A stretch of DNA of 64,000 bases from Vandiemenella viatica (GCA_031002005.1 JARYHS010008074.1:351812932-351876931), one strand, 5' to 3'; numbered from the stretch's first letter, positions 50,601 to 62,709 are shown. The notes: generated by a model not told the origin, from the sequence alone. Made by a program: numbers and translations.

Positions 50601-53600
50601 GTTCGAAAATGAAGTTTAAAGAACCAGATGCACTTTTTAGATATAACAATTAAACATAGACAGTAAACATAGTTTCATCACTTACAGAAAACCAATCCAT
50701 AGAGATATTATTATACATGCTATCTCCAACCACCCCATCAGTCACAAACATTCCGCTATCAGATACATGTCGCACAGAATGAATGAATTATCCCTCTCCA
50801 ATGAAAATTACACAATAGAGTTCAATAATATTTCGATGATAGCATCCAAGAATTGTTACGGCACTAAAATAGTATAAGAAACTAATCATAATTTTTTTTA
50901 AACAAATATGCAAACATGGTTAACAAAGACACAAGGCTCAACAAATAAATCCCCAAACCAGTTAGAAATGACAAATAACAAAATGACAGGCAATGTCACA
51001 CAATGACCTACTTTAACACCACCACACACTTACATTAAAGAAATTGGGATAAATAATGCATTCAGAATTGTTTTGAATAAACAATTTAATAGAAATTCAG
51101 CTGTAATTCAATGGTCAAGAATATATAAACTAACTTGCTAACAGTGTACGGCCATTTACGTCAGACAATAGGGCAGAAGATTGGAAAATTGATACAAAAA
51201 GTAGTTTAGGGTGTTAAGGTGTACTAATCATATACGTATGCTGAATATTTATTTAAAAGCAAGCATGAACACTAAAAATAGGTCACCGAAGGCGGTTTTA
51301 GTGAATCGAAAGGCATATTTCAAAACAAATTTTTATTTTAGCAGCACTAACAGTAAAAAAAACGTAACGAAATCCCATTAAGAACTGCTTATTTGAATAG
51401 CTTCGACATGGTCACCAAAATCTTTGTAATTCACTTGCACCGCCAAGTTCAATGTTGTGTGCTACTAATTTAATGTTGATTACAGTTAAAAGTTAAATTT
51501 TGACAATATACATAAAATATTAGAATGTATCATATTTTAGAAGTGTGTTTATTGCGAATGGTCTTATCTAATACAAAATTTGTAAACTGTGATGAGTATA
51601 TACTTGTTAACCATTCTGAGGCTTCTCCAAATTTCAAAAAGTTCAAAGTGCCAGGAAATCTTTTAGAAAAGTCTTTTGACATTATTGTGTATTTGCTAAA
51701 TGTTGATTCAATTACTATTTAAGAAAAGCTTTGTGCGATTTATATAAGTCTTTATTTGCGTACTGCTTGTTTGTTGGTATTAACTTATGTTCACACTGTA
51801 GAAACTTCTATCGGGATTCGCATACTTGACAATTCGTTGCACATTATCAAATACAAAACGCTCAGACATTTGTAAAAAAATGGAACATTTCATACTAAAC
51901 CCTCATTCATGTTGTACATGCCCACTTTAACTTTGACAAGTATCTCACAGACGCGCAAGCGTATTAACCAAATACTCAAACATGGGAATTAATCAGTGTA
52001 TTAAATTGGTAGCGGAAGTGCTGAAAAGTTTACTTGAACCATGACTGATTTAAATCATTATCCTTCCTTATTTTTCTTTAATAATAATCTGATCCTAAAC
52101 ATAATGATGATGTAACATTTAGCTTTGTACCTGATCAACTGTTTAGAATGCACGAATGTGCCCTTTACTGAGAGCGTTAAGAACTGTGTTTTGTTTTTTA
52201 TGTATTTGGATCAGCTGATCAGGTACAAAGAGCTAATTGTTACATCATCATGAAGTTCAAGATCAGATTACTATTATTTTTAAAAAAGGGAACGATACTA
52301 ATCCAAATCATTCCATTCTAATGGCCGAGAAAACTGTGATCAAATCAATTGCCACTAGGATTCGTCTCCCTCTTTTCACAGTAAGAAGTAGACAAAGAAA
52401 GTTAAGAATGAAATAAAATAATTGTTTACAAAAACATAAAAACCGCCTCCAAAAAAAGCAGACTAAAAATTTTAAAATAATTTTATACCTTTCGTAGAAG
52501 AAAGTAAATCTAAATTGACAATATTTTACATTACTGTTATTGAAATTTTTACATTAATTAATTATTATTGTAGTCGGTGCTAGCTGTCACATCGCGAAGA
52601 TCGAATTCCTAACTTTATTTGGTGTTCGAGGAGAAACGGGGAGTACAAACAAAAATTCCGAATATTTTAAAGCAGTTAGTGAGGCAGATATTTTAATTGC
52701 GTGAGACAGTTTAGGGAAACAAATTAGTCAGTATTTCAATTTGTGGCTTGGCCTCGTTGGTCATTCAGGCATACAGTGGCGCTGCAGTGTCAGTTGGTAG
52801 GCTGCATCATGCAGTAAACACTTTACAATTAGTACAAAATTGGCGTATCATCTGTATATTTCAGTTTTGTTGAAACATGTTTCTGGCATTAATTGTAAGT
52901 AGGTACTAACATGATTTTTATGTAATATTGTTATTCATTATTGTTTTCATGTTTTTGTTTTTCTTGTTTTGGCTGGCACCGACTCCAAAAATAAATAATT
53001 AATGTAAAAATTTCAATAACAGTAATGTAAAATATTGTCAATTTAGATTTACTTTTTCTACGAAAGGTATAAAATTATTTTAAAATTTTTAGTGTGCTTT
53101 TTATGAAGGCGGTTTTTATGTTTTTTAAACAATTATTTTCTTTTTAAATTTTTAGTGGTATTATAGTTTTTTTTGAATTTTAAATATGCCGCAGCAGTTC
53201 TCATTTTGCAACTTCCTGGTAGCTCAGTAGCTAAAACGCTTGCTTTCAACAACAACAAAAAAAAAAAAAAATTGTCTTTATATACTCCAACAACTTCCAG
53301 AACTATTTGAATTGGATGCTGTGTCAAGGAATGTCAATTTATATTTTAGTCCAGACTGTGTTTCGACCTAATCATAACATCACTTTAAACTGCCGCTCGA
53401 TAATCGAAACATGTAACATTTGGTCATTAATACTCTCCATATACACGAATCTGTCTCTGGAATATACCTGTTTGTTCCGGCATCACACTGAAAACATAGA
53501 TTTTTAATCAGTTTTCACAACGTGAAAGCTTTGGGTCCACATTGAAATAATAGGTACGTGTTGAGACTTAAAAATAGTTTAATTAATTTTGACAGGATTT

Positions 53601-55954
53601 AAAATTGTGGATTTTTGTATGGAACATTGAAAATTAAAACGGTTGAGGGTAAAGGGGAAGAGGGATTGGTCTTTTCTGATTGATTTAAAGTGTATGTGTG
53701 TAAATTTCTATTGATATCAGATAAAAACGGTAGGTATGTATAAAAGCAATTAAGGGATGTAGAGGCGAAGAGTAGTTTGGTTTTTGTAAAGCTAGTGTGG
53801 ACAGTATTTTTCTCTTTGTTTTAAAGTATACATGTGCAAAGTTCCATCGAAACCAGATAAAAACTGTAGCTTGGTGTAACGAATATCTACAAAAATTAAA
53901 TGGGGTAAGGGAGTAAGTGGTTTGGTTTTGTAAACAGAATGTAGCCACTAAGTTTCTATTTATTTTTAAGTATACATGTGCAGTGTTCCATCGAAATCTG
54001 ATAAAAACTGTGTGTATCTATAAAGAACATTGGAAATTAGGAGGGGTGGGGTAGAAGAGAAGAGGGGTTAGGTTTCTACAACCAAATTTAAACACAATTG
54101 TTCTGTAGTTTTGTATACTTGTGCAAATTTACTTCAGAATCTGATAGAAACTGTGGTTTGTGTAGATTAAGGGATTGGAAAGGGGGAGAGAGATTTTGGC
54201 TTCTCTAAACCAAATTTAGACAGTAGTTTTCTGTGTTTTTTTTTATGTATACATGTACATACTACCTTCAAAATCAGATAACAACGGTAGCTTCATATAA
54301 TGAACATCGACAGTAATGAAAGGGGTAGAAAGGGGGATAGGATTTGTGTTTTTATGAAAGTAATGTGAGTAATATTTTTCTTTTTCTATCTGTTTTAAAG
54401 TATACACATACGAAGTTCCACCGAAATCGTATTAAAATGAGGGTTTGTACAAAAATTAAGAGATGTAAAAGGGGAGCTAGGGTAGTTTTGGAATTTTTGG
54501 TTAGAAATCTTCTCCGCAAAATACTTTCATAAAGATTGGACAAATGGTGTCGAATGCAGCTTTTTAAAAAGAAAATTGGCAAAAGTCAAGGGGTGGAAAC
54601 GAGTAGAGGGGTCCAGTTTTTTCAAACCAAAAGTTGACTATATTTTTCTGTTTGTTTTATAGCAAATGTGTGTTAAGTTCTATCTAAACCGGTTAAAACT
54701 GTGGGTTTGCATAAAAATTAAGCGGTTTAATGGGGATAGGGGATGGTTTTTTGATTTTTTGGTCAGAAACGTATTTCTGTGAAAAAATACATATAAGCGC
54801 CAACTTTCATGGTAATCTGTCAAACGGTGGTGACTGTAGCTTTTTATAAAGAGCATTGGTAAATATTAAGCGGGTGGATATGGGGAGAGGGCTTCAATTT
54901 TTTCAAACCAAAACTTGAAAGTATTTATTCTATACGGTTCCAAAGTTCCATCAAAATCGGATAAGAAATGTAGGTTTCTAAAAATTTTTTTTATCAGAAA
55001 CTTTCTCCATGAGAAATACATGTATATGTCAACTTGAATAGAGATCACTTAAATGGTGTCGACTGAAGCTTTGTATGAAGAACATTGGCAAATATTAAGG
55101 GGATGGATAGGGGGAGAAGGGTTCAGTTTTTTCAAACCAAAAGTTGATGGCATTTTTCTCTTTATTTTTGACTATACATGTCCAATGATACATCAAAATC
55201 GGATCAAAAATGTGGATTCGAATTAAAATTAAAGGGTGTAAAACGAGAGGGGTGGTTTTTTCTTTTTTTTTTTGGAAACCTTCTCCATGAAAAATTACAT
55301 GTATATGCCAACTTTAATGGAGATCTGTTAAATGGTGTCGACTGTAGCTTTCAATAAAGAAGGCAAAAATTAAGGGGGTGGATGGGGGGAGAGGGGTTCA
55401 GTTCTTTCAAACAAAAGGTTGACAGTATTTTTCCCATTATTTTTGTTCATGCATGTCCAAAGTTCCATCGAAATCGGTTAGAATAAAAATTAAGTGGAGT
55501 AATGGGATAGAAGGGGTGGTTTCTAAATGTAATTCACATGGGACCACTTTGGACGTATATCCTATCCACCAAAAAAAATTTCATTTAAATCGGTTCAAAA
55601 TTGGCGAAGTTATCGCTGAACATACATAAAAAAAAAAAACAGACGAATTGAGAACCTCCTCCTTTTTTTGAAGTCGGTTAATTATTGCATTTCTCTGGCA
55701 CCACAGAAACCATGTGGAGAAAGACAGAAACAAAATGACGAATCGATAGTTATATACTGAAGTTCAGAGTAGTTTGTCCATTAATTTTAAAACGAACAAA
55801 TCTTTCCATAAAATACTAGACGATTTCGTAACAAAACTGTGTTGGTTATCTTCCCTACTGCACACTCACCACTCTTGACCCCTTGAGAATAGTGAACAAT
55901 TTGCTTGGCAGAAGCTCCCTTCTGACAGTGCGCCATGAATTTTTTCTGCTCCTT
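41661..55954 (-). CDS. Acid lipase (lysosomal/gastric type), 3' part, three exons, 5' end missing
   Basis: Secreted or lysosomal alpha/beta-hydrolase that releases fatty acids from neutral lipids; insects use such lipases mainly in the gut. Exons: 55870-55954 (KKFMAHCQKGASAKQIVHYSQ), 44943-45085 (HFRQFDYGYKENL, PPDYNLTAV, DDWLAAVK) and 41661-41831 (DVEHLKESL, YKVPDDSWGHMEFIW, stop). The splice phases agree: phase 1 after the first exon, phase 0 after the second, all with GT-AG ends. The exon joins rebuild the family's continuous GVKSGHFRQFDYG and WLAAVKDVEHL. The catalytic Asp (DDWLA) and His (WGHMEFIW) are present. The nucleophile-Ser exon (GHSQG) is not in the window, so the 5' exons should lie past 64000. 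The introns are about 3.1 and 10.8 kb and loaded with transposons. Confidence 0.9.
43442..43690. mobile_element. hAT-type MITE (249 bp), left of a pair
   Basis: Ends cagggtttctcaaag and tttgagaaacactg. Flanks are gtttagag (43434-43441) and gtatagag (43691-43698). It lies in a lipase intron. Confidence 0.8.
43699..43958. mobile_element. hAT-type MITE (260 bp), right of a pair
   Basis: Ends caggggtctccaaact and agtttggagacccctg, perfect duplication gtatagag (43691-43698 and 43959-43966), 'ggcccgcggg' block inside the left end. Confidence 0.9.
45600..47880 (-). mobile_element. Old LINE remnant with reverse transcriptase traces
   Basis: Minus-strand peptide near 46368-46661 has GKLMESCIARNIRTI, QQHVCREGYSCYSQLEDHV and VALDFSNVFD, matching the fingers/palm of LINE reverse transcriptases. 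Further on (46200-46330) a GVP..SVL..ILLV.LINDS trace leads to FSGG where FADD is expected. It has many stops and lies in a lipase intron. The boundaries are approximate. Confidence 0.7.
47935..48062. repeat. Direct repeat, copy 1 of 2 (~125 bp)
   Basis: 'acttcttgtaatgctgattg ... tatgtttggagggtatattt' recurs at 49900-50022 with scattered changes, about 1.96 kb away. It could be the ends of an unrecognised element. Confidence 0.75.
48612..48690 (+). mobile_element. tRNA-like SINE head
   Basis: 'actcagtagttaaggtgcc' resembles an A box and 'gtaagaatccctttagg' a B box. Confidence 0.35.
49900..50022. repeat. Direct repeat, copy 2 of 2
   Basis: Pairs with 47935-48062. It is followed by 'ttgcaattccgcca', also seen near 48199 after copy 1. 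Confidence 0.75.
50320..51240 (+). mobile_element. Penelope-like element fragment: reverse transcriptase plus GIY-YIG endonuclease
   Basis: Pieces in order: SFD-type palm trace (IPDTATVVLFDVNISI) near 50460, the catalytic YVDD (YVDDIICLLDVP) at about 50502, then YRKP.HRDIIIHA and SNHPISHKHSAIRYMSHR near 50685-50780. A GIY-YIG endonuclease trace (RIYKLTC..C...YVRQT) lies near 51115-51180. This order is that of Penelope-like elements. Frameshifts and stops make it inactive, and GIY and YIG read RIY and YVR. It lies in the 10.8-kb lipase intron. Confidence 0.8.
52072..52290. repeat. Imperfect inverted repeat
   Basis: Arms of about 70 bases ('gatgatgtaacatttagctt'/complement, 'gtacctgatca') around a loop of about 65 bases. 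It abuts the foldback element on the right. Confidence 0.7.
52416..53142. mobile_element. Foldback element with ~170-bp inverted arms
   Basis: Arms 52416-52586 and 52971-53142 are nearly perfect inverted copies (aaaaccgcct, acctttcgtagaa, gtcggtgct). They enclose about 385 bases with no open frame of note. I could not find a clean target duplication. Confidence 0.8.
53640..55680. repeat. Tandem array with two unit sizes, ending in a conserved insect repeat end
   Basis: Units contain 'tatacatgtgcaaagttcca', 'tcgaaatcgg' and 'gagaggggt'. The 'tatacatgt' boxes are about 142 bases apart at first (53829, 53971, 54113, 54248), then 240-275 apart because an extra block ('aactttaatggagatctg...') is included. 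It ends 'cagacgaattgagaacctcc...gaagtcggttaa', which I recall as a common insect repeat terminus. Confidence 0.8.
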
Positions 55955-56211
55955 CTGAAACATAAAATGCCATCACGGATGTAATTATATTGCTGGTATC
56001 GAGGAAATTCATTACTGAAAATAAAATATGTTAATACGATTGAGGTCAAAAAACTTGAAGGTGCTAAATAGTCTGAATGAAGCTTATTTTCTTCTTAATC
56101 TGATACATTTATACCTGTATCAAGGTTGAAATTCAGTAATGACAGGAAGCTGAATACCACACTCCTGATTAAACAGTTTATTGCACAATTTTGGATATTG
56201 ATTTTTTTTTT

Positions 56212-56455
56212 TTAACTGCTTAACGTCTCCTATAACAACTAGGTCTTTAGAGACGGGAAAGGATGGGGGGCAAGGAATGGGAAGGAATTCGGCCATGGCC
56301 TTTTGAAGGAAGCATCCCGGCCTTCACCTGGAGTGATTTGGGGAAACCATGGAAAACCCAAATCTGGATGCCCGGACGGGGATTCGAACCGCCGTCCTCC
56401 CGAATGCGAGGCCAGAACGCTAGCCGTTACACCACCAGTCTCGGTGGGATATTGG
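56212..56455 (-). mobile_element. tRNA-derived SINE, near full length
   Basis: Minus strand: 'ggtgtaacggctagcg' head, B box 'ggttcgaatcc', body (gatttgggttttccatgg, cactccagg, ggccatggccgaattcc), then a T-rich run on the plus strand at 56200-56212 as the A tail. One of the best-preserved copies here. Confidence 0.88.
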
Positions 56456-57532
56456 AGATCACGCATGTTTGCATGTGATTTTAGAAGCATGCCTTTTATG
56501 TTGTTACCTACGGTCAGATCAACAATGATCCTTACTGATTGGGAATGATCCCACAGCTGCCTAATTAAGCTCAGTTGGGGTGCTCGTCTGCATTAAAGAT
56601 CAACGACGATTGAAAGATTCCTCGGTGGCAAGAAGTATCTCTCTGATTGGTGAAGGGGGACGGAGAAACGGAAAAGGAAGATGTCACCATCTTGTTCTTA
56701 AGGTTTGAAACAGCAACTAAATATGGATAAATCATCTGGAAGCAGAAGTCAGTGGGATACCATTTCATTAAAGACGCGAGAGTGTATTAAGAGTGTGTGT
56801 AATCCTCTGATATTATATAGTGAATCGTGACTCCTTTCTGAGCACAGTAGTTTGGATATAAAATAGTCTCACAGTTGGATTTCAGGATCTGCACCGCAAC
56901 CAGCTGTATAGCTCATGCTGGTGATGTAAAAGAACCATCGGTGACCGTTACAATGAGGGGCCACCGTGCCAAGGGGTACCTTTCCTACAGTAATGTGATT
57001 TAACTTTAGAAGCATAGTAAATCTTAATTATAACTTTTTTTGTATCATCAATTGAAAGGGTTGAATTTATAGGGACTTTAAATTTAATATACTGCAGGAA
57101 ATTTGATCATTTTTTCAGTATCACTTGTAAATTACCACAATGAGATATTTATTAATGATTGCTGGCAATTACATGCCTGGGAGAATTTAACGTTAAACAT
57201 GATATACAAGCATTGTATATGTGGCAAAGCAAAGCTCTGGGCTAGAATTAGCCAATTATGCAAGCAAACAAATGATGAACTTTACGTTAAATCCAACTTG
57301 AATAATCAATATAAAAATTACATGAACAAACAATATTCAAACTGCATCATAATAACTTCGTAAACAACAGAATCCAATTCAGTTTGAGCTATGATGTTAA
57401 TACGTCAGGCGCCACAAATGGTTATTAGATGCAATTTAAAAAGAAGTTGAAAGGCAATACAAAGTTTTGAATGAACACAAATGGCTCCAGACAAACATGC
57501 CTTGATATAAATAGGCCTTTATACAGTTGGGC

Positions 57533-57600
57533 CTGCTAGCTCAGTGGGTTTCAATCATCAACTTTGAGAGTTGATGTCTCAAGTCGCTTACGGGTCCCTA
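57533..57600 (+). mobile_element. tRNA-like SINE head
   Basis: 'gcctgctagctcagtggg' is a good A box and 'gatgtctcaagtcgc' a weak B box. It does not fold as an intact tRNA by eye. Confidence 0.4.
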
Positions 57601-58199
57601 ACAGTTTCGGAAAATGCACAGGCTATGGCTTCGATGGCTAAACACATTACCAATCGAGTCTGCGGCAGTTGGTGGCATGTTAGGAGATGGCTCGCGGCTC
57701 GCGAGAAACGCTCCTGGCTCCAGATAGTATTCCTCAGCCTCGGCTGAAATCAGAAACAGAGTCCAGGGCTGCGTCCAGAGCCAGTGTCCAGAGAAGCGTG
57801 CACAAACCACAGTCCATAACAGAATGCAGAACCAGAATAGAATGACCTCTCACCGCGTCTTCAGCTCGTAGCTCAACTCTCGCCCACCCTGCCAGCATCT
57901 CGGGGACATGCGGAACACAAAATTCCCAGAATTTAGTCGTAAGAACTATAGTGATTGGTGCTGGAAAAGGTTGGTATAGTTGACATGCGATTGCTCCATT
58001 CTTCCCGTGGTTTTACCGCGTGGGTCACAGCGTAGGAGGGCGTCCTAACTGTTAGCCTCTAGCGGCTACCTGCCTTGCTGGCACCAGAAAAGGGTAAGCC
58101 CACTTATTGTTCGCTCGCCCCAATCCGGCGCCGCGGTGAAAACCAACCGTTGTCCCACACAAAGGACGACTTGAAATAGCGACGATCACACAATTCAAT

Positions 58200-59280
58200 A
58201 ATTGGCTTGTTTCCACAGTTCTCAAATAAATGAATACCCACTTTGTTTAAATCCAAAGTACTTTTGCACACTGAATAAAAATCTTTTTTAATACAGCACT
58301 TCAATAACACATACATATAATTGACGCCCAAGTTTTATCAAATTTTTTCTGTTATTAATATTTCGAACTTGGATTGTCATACTACAATCCAGAATAATTA
58401 TTATGTTAAGATTTGATTCAATTGTTCTTTAAATTCTCTTATTGTTCGTTGCTGTCCGGTCGCCAGGTGAGATAGCACATCGGTTTCTGATAGAGTTAAT
58501 TTACTATAATCACCATATAAAATTCACTCAAGTCTGGAATTAGCAACACTGTTCACAGGTTTATTTATTTCTCACACGCAGATACACCAGTTTACCCACC
58601 AAAATTATAATTAAAGGTCGAGACTTTGTATTTCGAAAGCGAGCAGATTGTAAAAGAGGAAAACATCAAGGGATAATACGCCGAAATGTATTGATACTGA
58701 AAGTTTCTGACACTCAGTCCAATAAAGTTATCTTCAGTTACCCATGAAAATACATTGCACACGATTCTTCACAGATGAATGTACTCATAATAGTTAGCTT
58801 TCAAAATCATTCACCATATTCAACAAGTATTAAATGATTAATCCCAGACACGCGTTAGTTTTCAATTGGTACGGCCTTTCATAGCCGCACCTAAGTCAGC
58901 GCTCTTCTGCGAACAGCAAATGACTCTCTACTATGAACTACGACTGATTTCTGAAACATTGTATTTCTATTCCACCCCAAAACTTGATCTTACAGAAGAA
59001 CCGTAGTAGGTTGCAAATATTACTACTTCGTTACAAACTGTCAGGACCAGACAGATATAGATTAGATTCCCACTATGCAGTTAAAATGTCTACGAGTACA
59101 GTATAAAGTCTTTAAACACAGTTTAAACTAATTTCAAATTATATGTATTATATTGTATTATATTCGAATTAGGAAAGATTTCAACAGCACTTAATGATAG
59201 GATCTTCTTCAGACACCTCAACACAGTAAAAGTTCATTAATCTAAAAACTATCACGCAATAAGTTTGCAATCTCACACCA
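58200..59280. other. Intergenic DNA, nothing recognised
   Basis: No exon or repeat end supported. The flanking GC-richer blocks (57600-58130, 59330-59500) might be worn transposon parts. Confidence 0.35.
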
Positions 59281-59505
59281 ATCTCATAATTGATTTTCGT
59301 CGGTTTTCGTGCATTTCTTGAAGACATTTCAGTGCACGTCCAGTCGTTTTGTGAAGGTGACGAAATTCCCGTCTGGCCTCGGCCAGTGGCTGTTCCTTTG
59401 TACCACAGGTGAACAGAACGCTACCGTTAGATTCGCGAGACCAGCCGAATCAGGACGAGAGAGAGGCACGGCCAGCGACAGGCTGCAAGACAAGGACACT
59501 ATAAT

Positions 59506-59543
59506 ACACACTCCATTCATTGTTTGTAATCTGGAGTGTGTGT
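59506..59543. repeat. Short hairpin
   Basis: Perfect 10-bp stem acacactcca / tggagtgtgt with a 16-base loop. No T-run or poly(A) context gives it a role. Confidence 0.5.
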
Positions 59544-60689
59544 GACTATCCCATGTGGTTTATTATATTTAATAATTAATTTGATATATAACTTTCTTCT
59601 TTGACTGGATAACAACTAATCGAGAAAGCCCTGCCTAAATTATTAGCTGCATTGTGATTTGATTCTAAGGAGCCGTGTATTTTTAAAGCAAGTATCTGAA
59701 CAATTGAGCTACTAGACCACTAAATTGCCGTAAACTACCGTGACCTACCGTAAATTTTAATGCTTTGACGGTAAACATTTAAGAACGTGCCACAAATTGA
59801 ACATCCAAAGATTAAAAACCAAGGACTCTAGATATATTATTCCTAATCATCAATTCACACAACCTCTGTTTTAAGTATTTTTGTTGTTGTTGTTGTAGGG
59901 AATACATTATTTCAAAGATACCAAATGAAGTACTATGAAAACGAGATATGAAAATGGATTTTAATTATGTGTTTCACGGATAACAGTTTTTGAGAGTTAA
60001 CACCACGTGGGTTACATTTTAAAATACGGTGGTTTAATTAATTTTTGGATGGAAAAATTAAACGTCAGAAATACAGAGGAAAAAAAAGACTAAAACACAA
60101 TAAACAGATAACTGAAAAAGTTGCTTGTAATGCGCACATTCTACAAACAGGCCTCAAAGAATTACCGCACCTAAGGAAATGAACAAATACACAGCGATCT
60201 AACGCAGATAGTAGGTGTATTATTCCTAATTTGATACAAACTAAAACTCTGGCCTCAGTTTTCTACTGACAGAACAAAGCATTAGTAAAGACATGATAAA
60301 GAATTACCAACAAATAAAAATAAACCAAAAAGCGAGATTGTGAGGATAGAGGGCAAGGTTGCCAACACATCATAGCACAATCTGCTGATAAGGAGAGCCG
60401 GATATTGTAGGCCTAAAGTGATTTAAGATACGTTTAATGATCTAGGTGGTATTGTTTCATGATTTTCTGATCCTCCTTAACTTAAGGAAATTGTCGATCA
60501 CTGGCTTATCTTTTAGAAGACAGCTGAGAAGCATCCATCATACTATTTCTTTTCTAACAGCATCATAAACTAGAAACTTAATATTTATGTGCTGCTCTAT
60601 GGTCTTTCTTTTCACTCATTGTGGTGAGAAGAATGAAAACCTTTGCAGAAACTACTGCCAAACCGAGAGACAGTGCAACACCAGTAGTA

Positions 60690-60900
60690 GGGTTGTTACG
60701 CCGGTTCTGGCCCCCCATAATTAGGTCACACGCCCCGCACCCTGAAGTAGTCGGGCGTTCTGCCCTCCGATTAGAGATGATTAGACGCCGCCGCGTGCTC
60801 GGCCCTGTTATTTACCCACCCCACTTCCTGCGAACAATTTCCGTCATCATCTCGTTTGCGGAATTGAGGTCTTCCACCGCCCCTGTTATTATTGTTTTCA
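60690..60900. other. Unassigned GC-rich block
   Basis: Clearly GC-richer than its surroundings ('cacgccccgcaccctg', 'gacgccgccgcgtgctcgg'). The plus-strand frame here has no domain I recognise and no splice context. Confidence 0.4.
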
Positions 60901-61810
60901 TATAGTGAGCTGTACTAGACAAATACATTTGATGTGCATCCTAATGAGTGTTGTACAAACGCCCTTTCCAATTTTAGTGCATTCTTTCATGAAATTAAAC
61001 AACTTTGATACTAATTTACAATATTTACAGAACTTTTTTCAAATGTCAAGCTGGTCAACTAAAGTGTTTAACATCAGTAAAGCCTTACACAGTTCTTTTC
61101 AAGTATTTTACCCGTGGCACATACTAATTTATGCGGGAAGGAATAACAGTCTATGCATGTGGATGAAAGGCCGTTTATTATTTTATGAGTGATGTACATG
61201 GAGAAACTTAAATGCAGTGCACTATTGATAGACGTTATCAAGGCCAGCATGAAGGTGTGTCACATTAACCATAACAACTGGGAAACCTCTGCCCTTGACC
61301 GCTCATCCTGGAGGTCACTTGTTCACCATGGAACCATGTTATTTGAAGAAAATCGCGACTATCAGCAAATAAGAAGAGGCAACGCAGGAAAGAAAATGAA
61401 CAGTTGAGGAAAAATGGCAGCATCTTGTCTGTTCCTCCCGGCAATGCCTGTCATCATTGCGCTTAAGTGCTCGCACTGGACTCCACAGTCACCTTCAGAT
61501 CCACAGATGAAGAGGCATTCTGCTCGGAAGAACAACCTACTCCGGCTCGAGGATTGATATATATATATACACATATAAAATAGCCTGTGAAATGTATGGG
61601 AAACTTGTGTCCATGTAACTTAAGTGTCGAGTATTTCAATATGTTTAAACTTTCCCCCGACAACGGGGCCATTTTGCAGAAAAAAACGGGCATAAATCGC
61701 TCTAGCAGTTTTTTATTGTATAGCGGACACACATATGTGTATTTCAAATGAGAGATGAAGAATTGAGAAACCCGGTGTCCCCCTACTGTTCCAAAAGACA
61801 TCTAGGGGGG

Positions 61811-61994
61811 ACAACCAGAATTTGGGTTTTCCATGGTTTCCCTAATTCACTCCAGGCGAATGCTGCCATGCTTCCTTCAAAACGCCATGGCCGAATTCCT
61901 TCCCTTTCCTTGTCCCCAGTCCCATCCCGCCTCTACTGACCTCGGCGTCGACGAGGCGTAAAGCCATAGGTAAAAACAAAACAAAACAAAAAAA
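61811..61994 (+). mobile_element. SINE lacking its tRNA head
   Basis: Body from 'gaatttgggttttccatgg' through 'cctcggcgtcgacgaggcg' to the tail 'ggtaaaaacaaaacaaaaca', near-identical to the end of the copy at 62500-62709. Confidence 0.85.
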
Positions 61995-62114
61995 TGGATT
62001 GCGATGAACAGATGTATCTGTAAAATATAGATTTCTAATGATAAAGTAGTGGCACTGATGAAACTCGACCGAACTATTTTCGGTGTTACGTTTTCCTGTT
62101 TGTTTGAAAACACA

Positions 62115-62335
62115 GAACTGTCGAGGTTATTAGAGGCGGGATAGGACTGGGGACAAGGAAAGGGAAGGAATTCGGCCATCGCCTTTTGAAGGAAGCATGG
62201 CAGCATTCACCTGGAGTGAATTGGGGAAACCATGGAAAACCCAAATCTGGATGCGCGGACGGGAATTCGAACCGACGTTCTGAATGTGAGGCCAGAGTGT
62301 TAGCTACTCACCCACCACGCTTGGTAACATGGATC
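62115..62335 (-). mobile_element. tRNA-derived SINE
   Basis: Minus strand: A box 'gtgggtgagtagctaa', B box 'ggttcgaattccc', full body. It is oriented opposite to its neighbours at 61.9 and 62.6 kb. Confidence 0.88.
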
Positions 62336-62499
62336 GCAATATATATATATATATATATATAAATGTTACATTTATGCAGCTATCATACAGATCAAATAAA
62401 AAGGATTGGATGACAGTAAAGCTTGCATAGTTAAGTCACAGAAGTATAGAGGTTAATTTTGTGTAATCGAGCATACTATGATGCATACATCTCATACTA

Positions 62500-62709
62500 C
62501 ACCAAGCGTAATGGGTGAATAGTTAATGTACTGGCCTCGCATTCGGGAGGACGCGGGTTTGAATCTCAATCCGAGCATCCAGATTTGGATTTTCCATGGT
62601 TTCTCCAATTCACTCCAGGCGAATGCTGCCATGCTTCCTTTAAAAGGCCATGGTCAAATTCCTCGGCGCGAACGAGGCGTAAAGCCATAGGTAAAAACAA
62701 AACAAAAAA
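62500..62709 (+). mobile_element. tRNA-derived SINE
   Basis: 'aatgggtgaatagttaatg' head, B box 'gggtttgaatctc', body, tail 'ggtaaaaacaaaacaaaaaa'. The middle has a deletion after 'ggtcaaattcctcgg'. Confidence 0.88.

Noticed and set aside
56239..56548. Open frames with 'GNHGKPKSG' or 'HPDLGFPWFPQITPGE'
   Set aside because: Translations of the SINE body; the same peptides appear at every well-kept SINE copy.
57533..57600. Candidate tRNA gene
   Set aside because: A-box-like start but no consistent cloverleaf; treated as a SINE head. The same applies to similar sequences near 50030 and 59700 on the minus strand.
57600..58140. Possible LTR (GC-rich block with 'tggcaccagaaaag' resembling a primer-binding site)
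   Set aside because: No second LTR, no TG...CA ends with a duplication, and no gag or pol trace found nearby.
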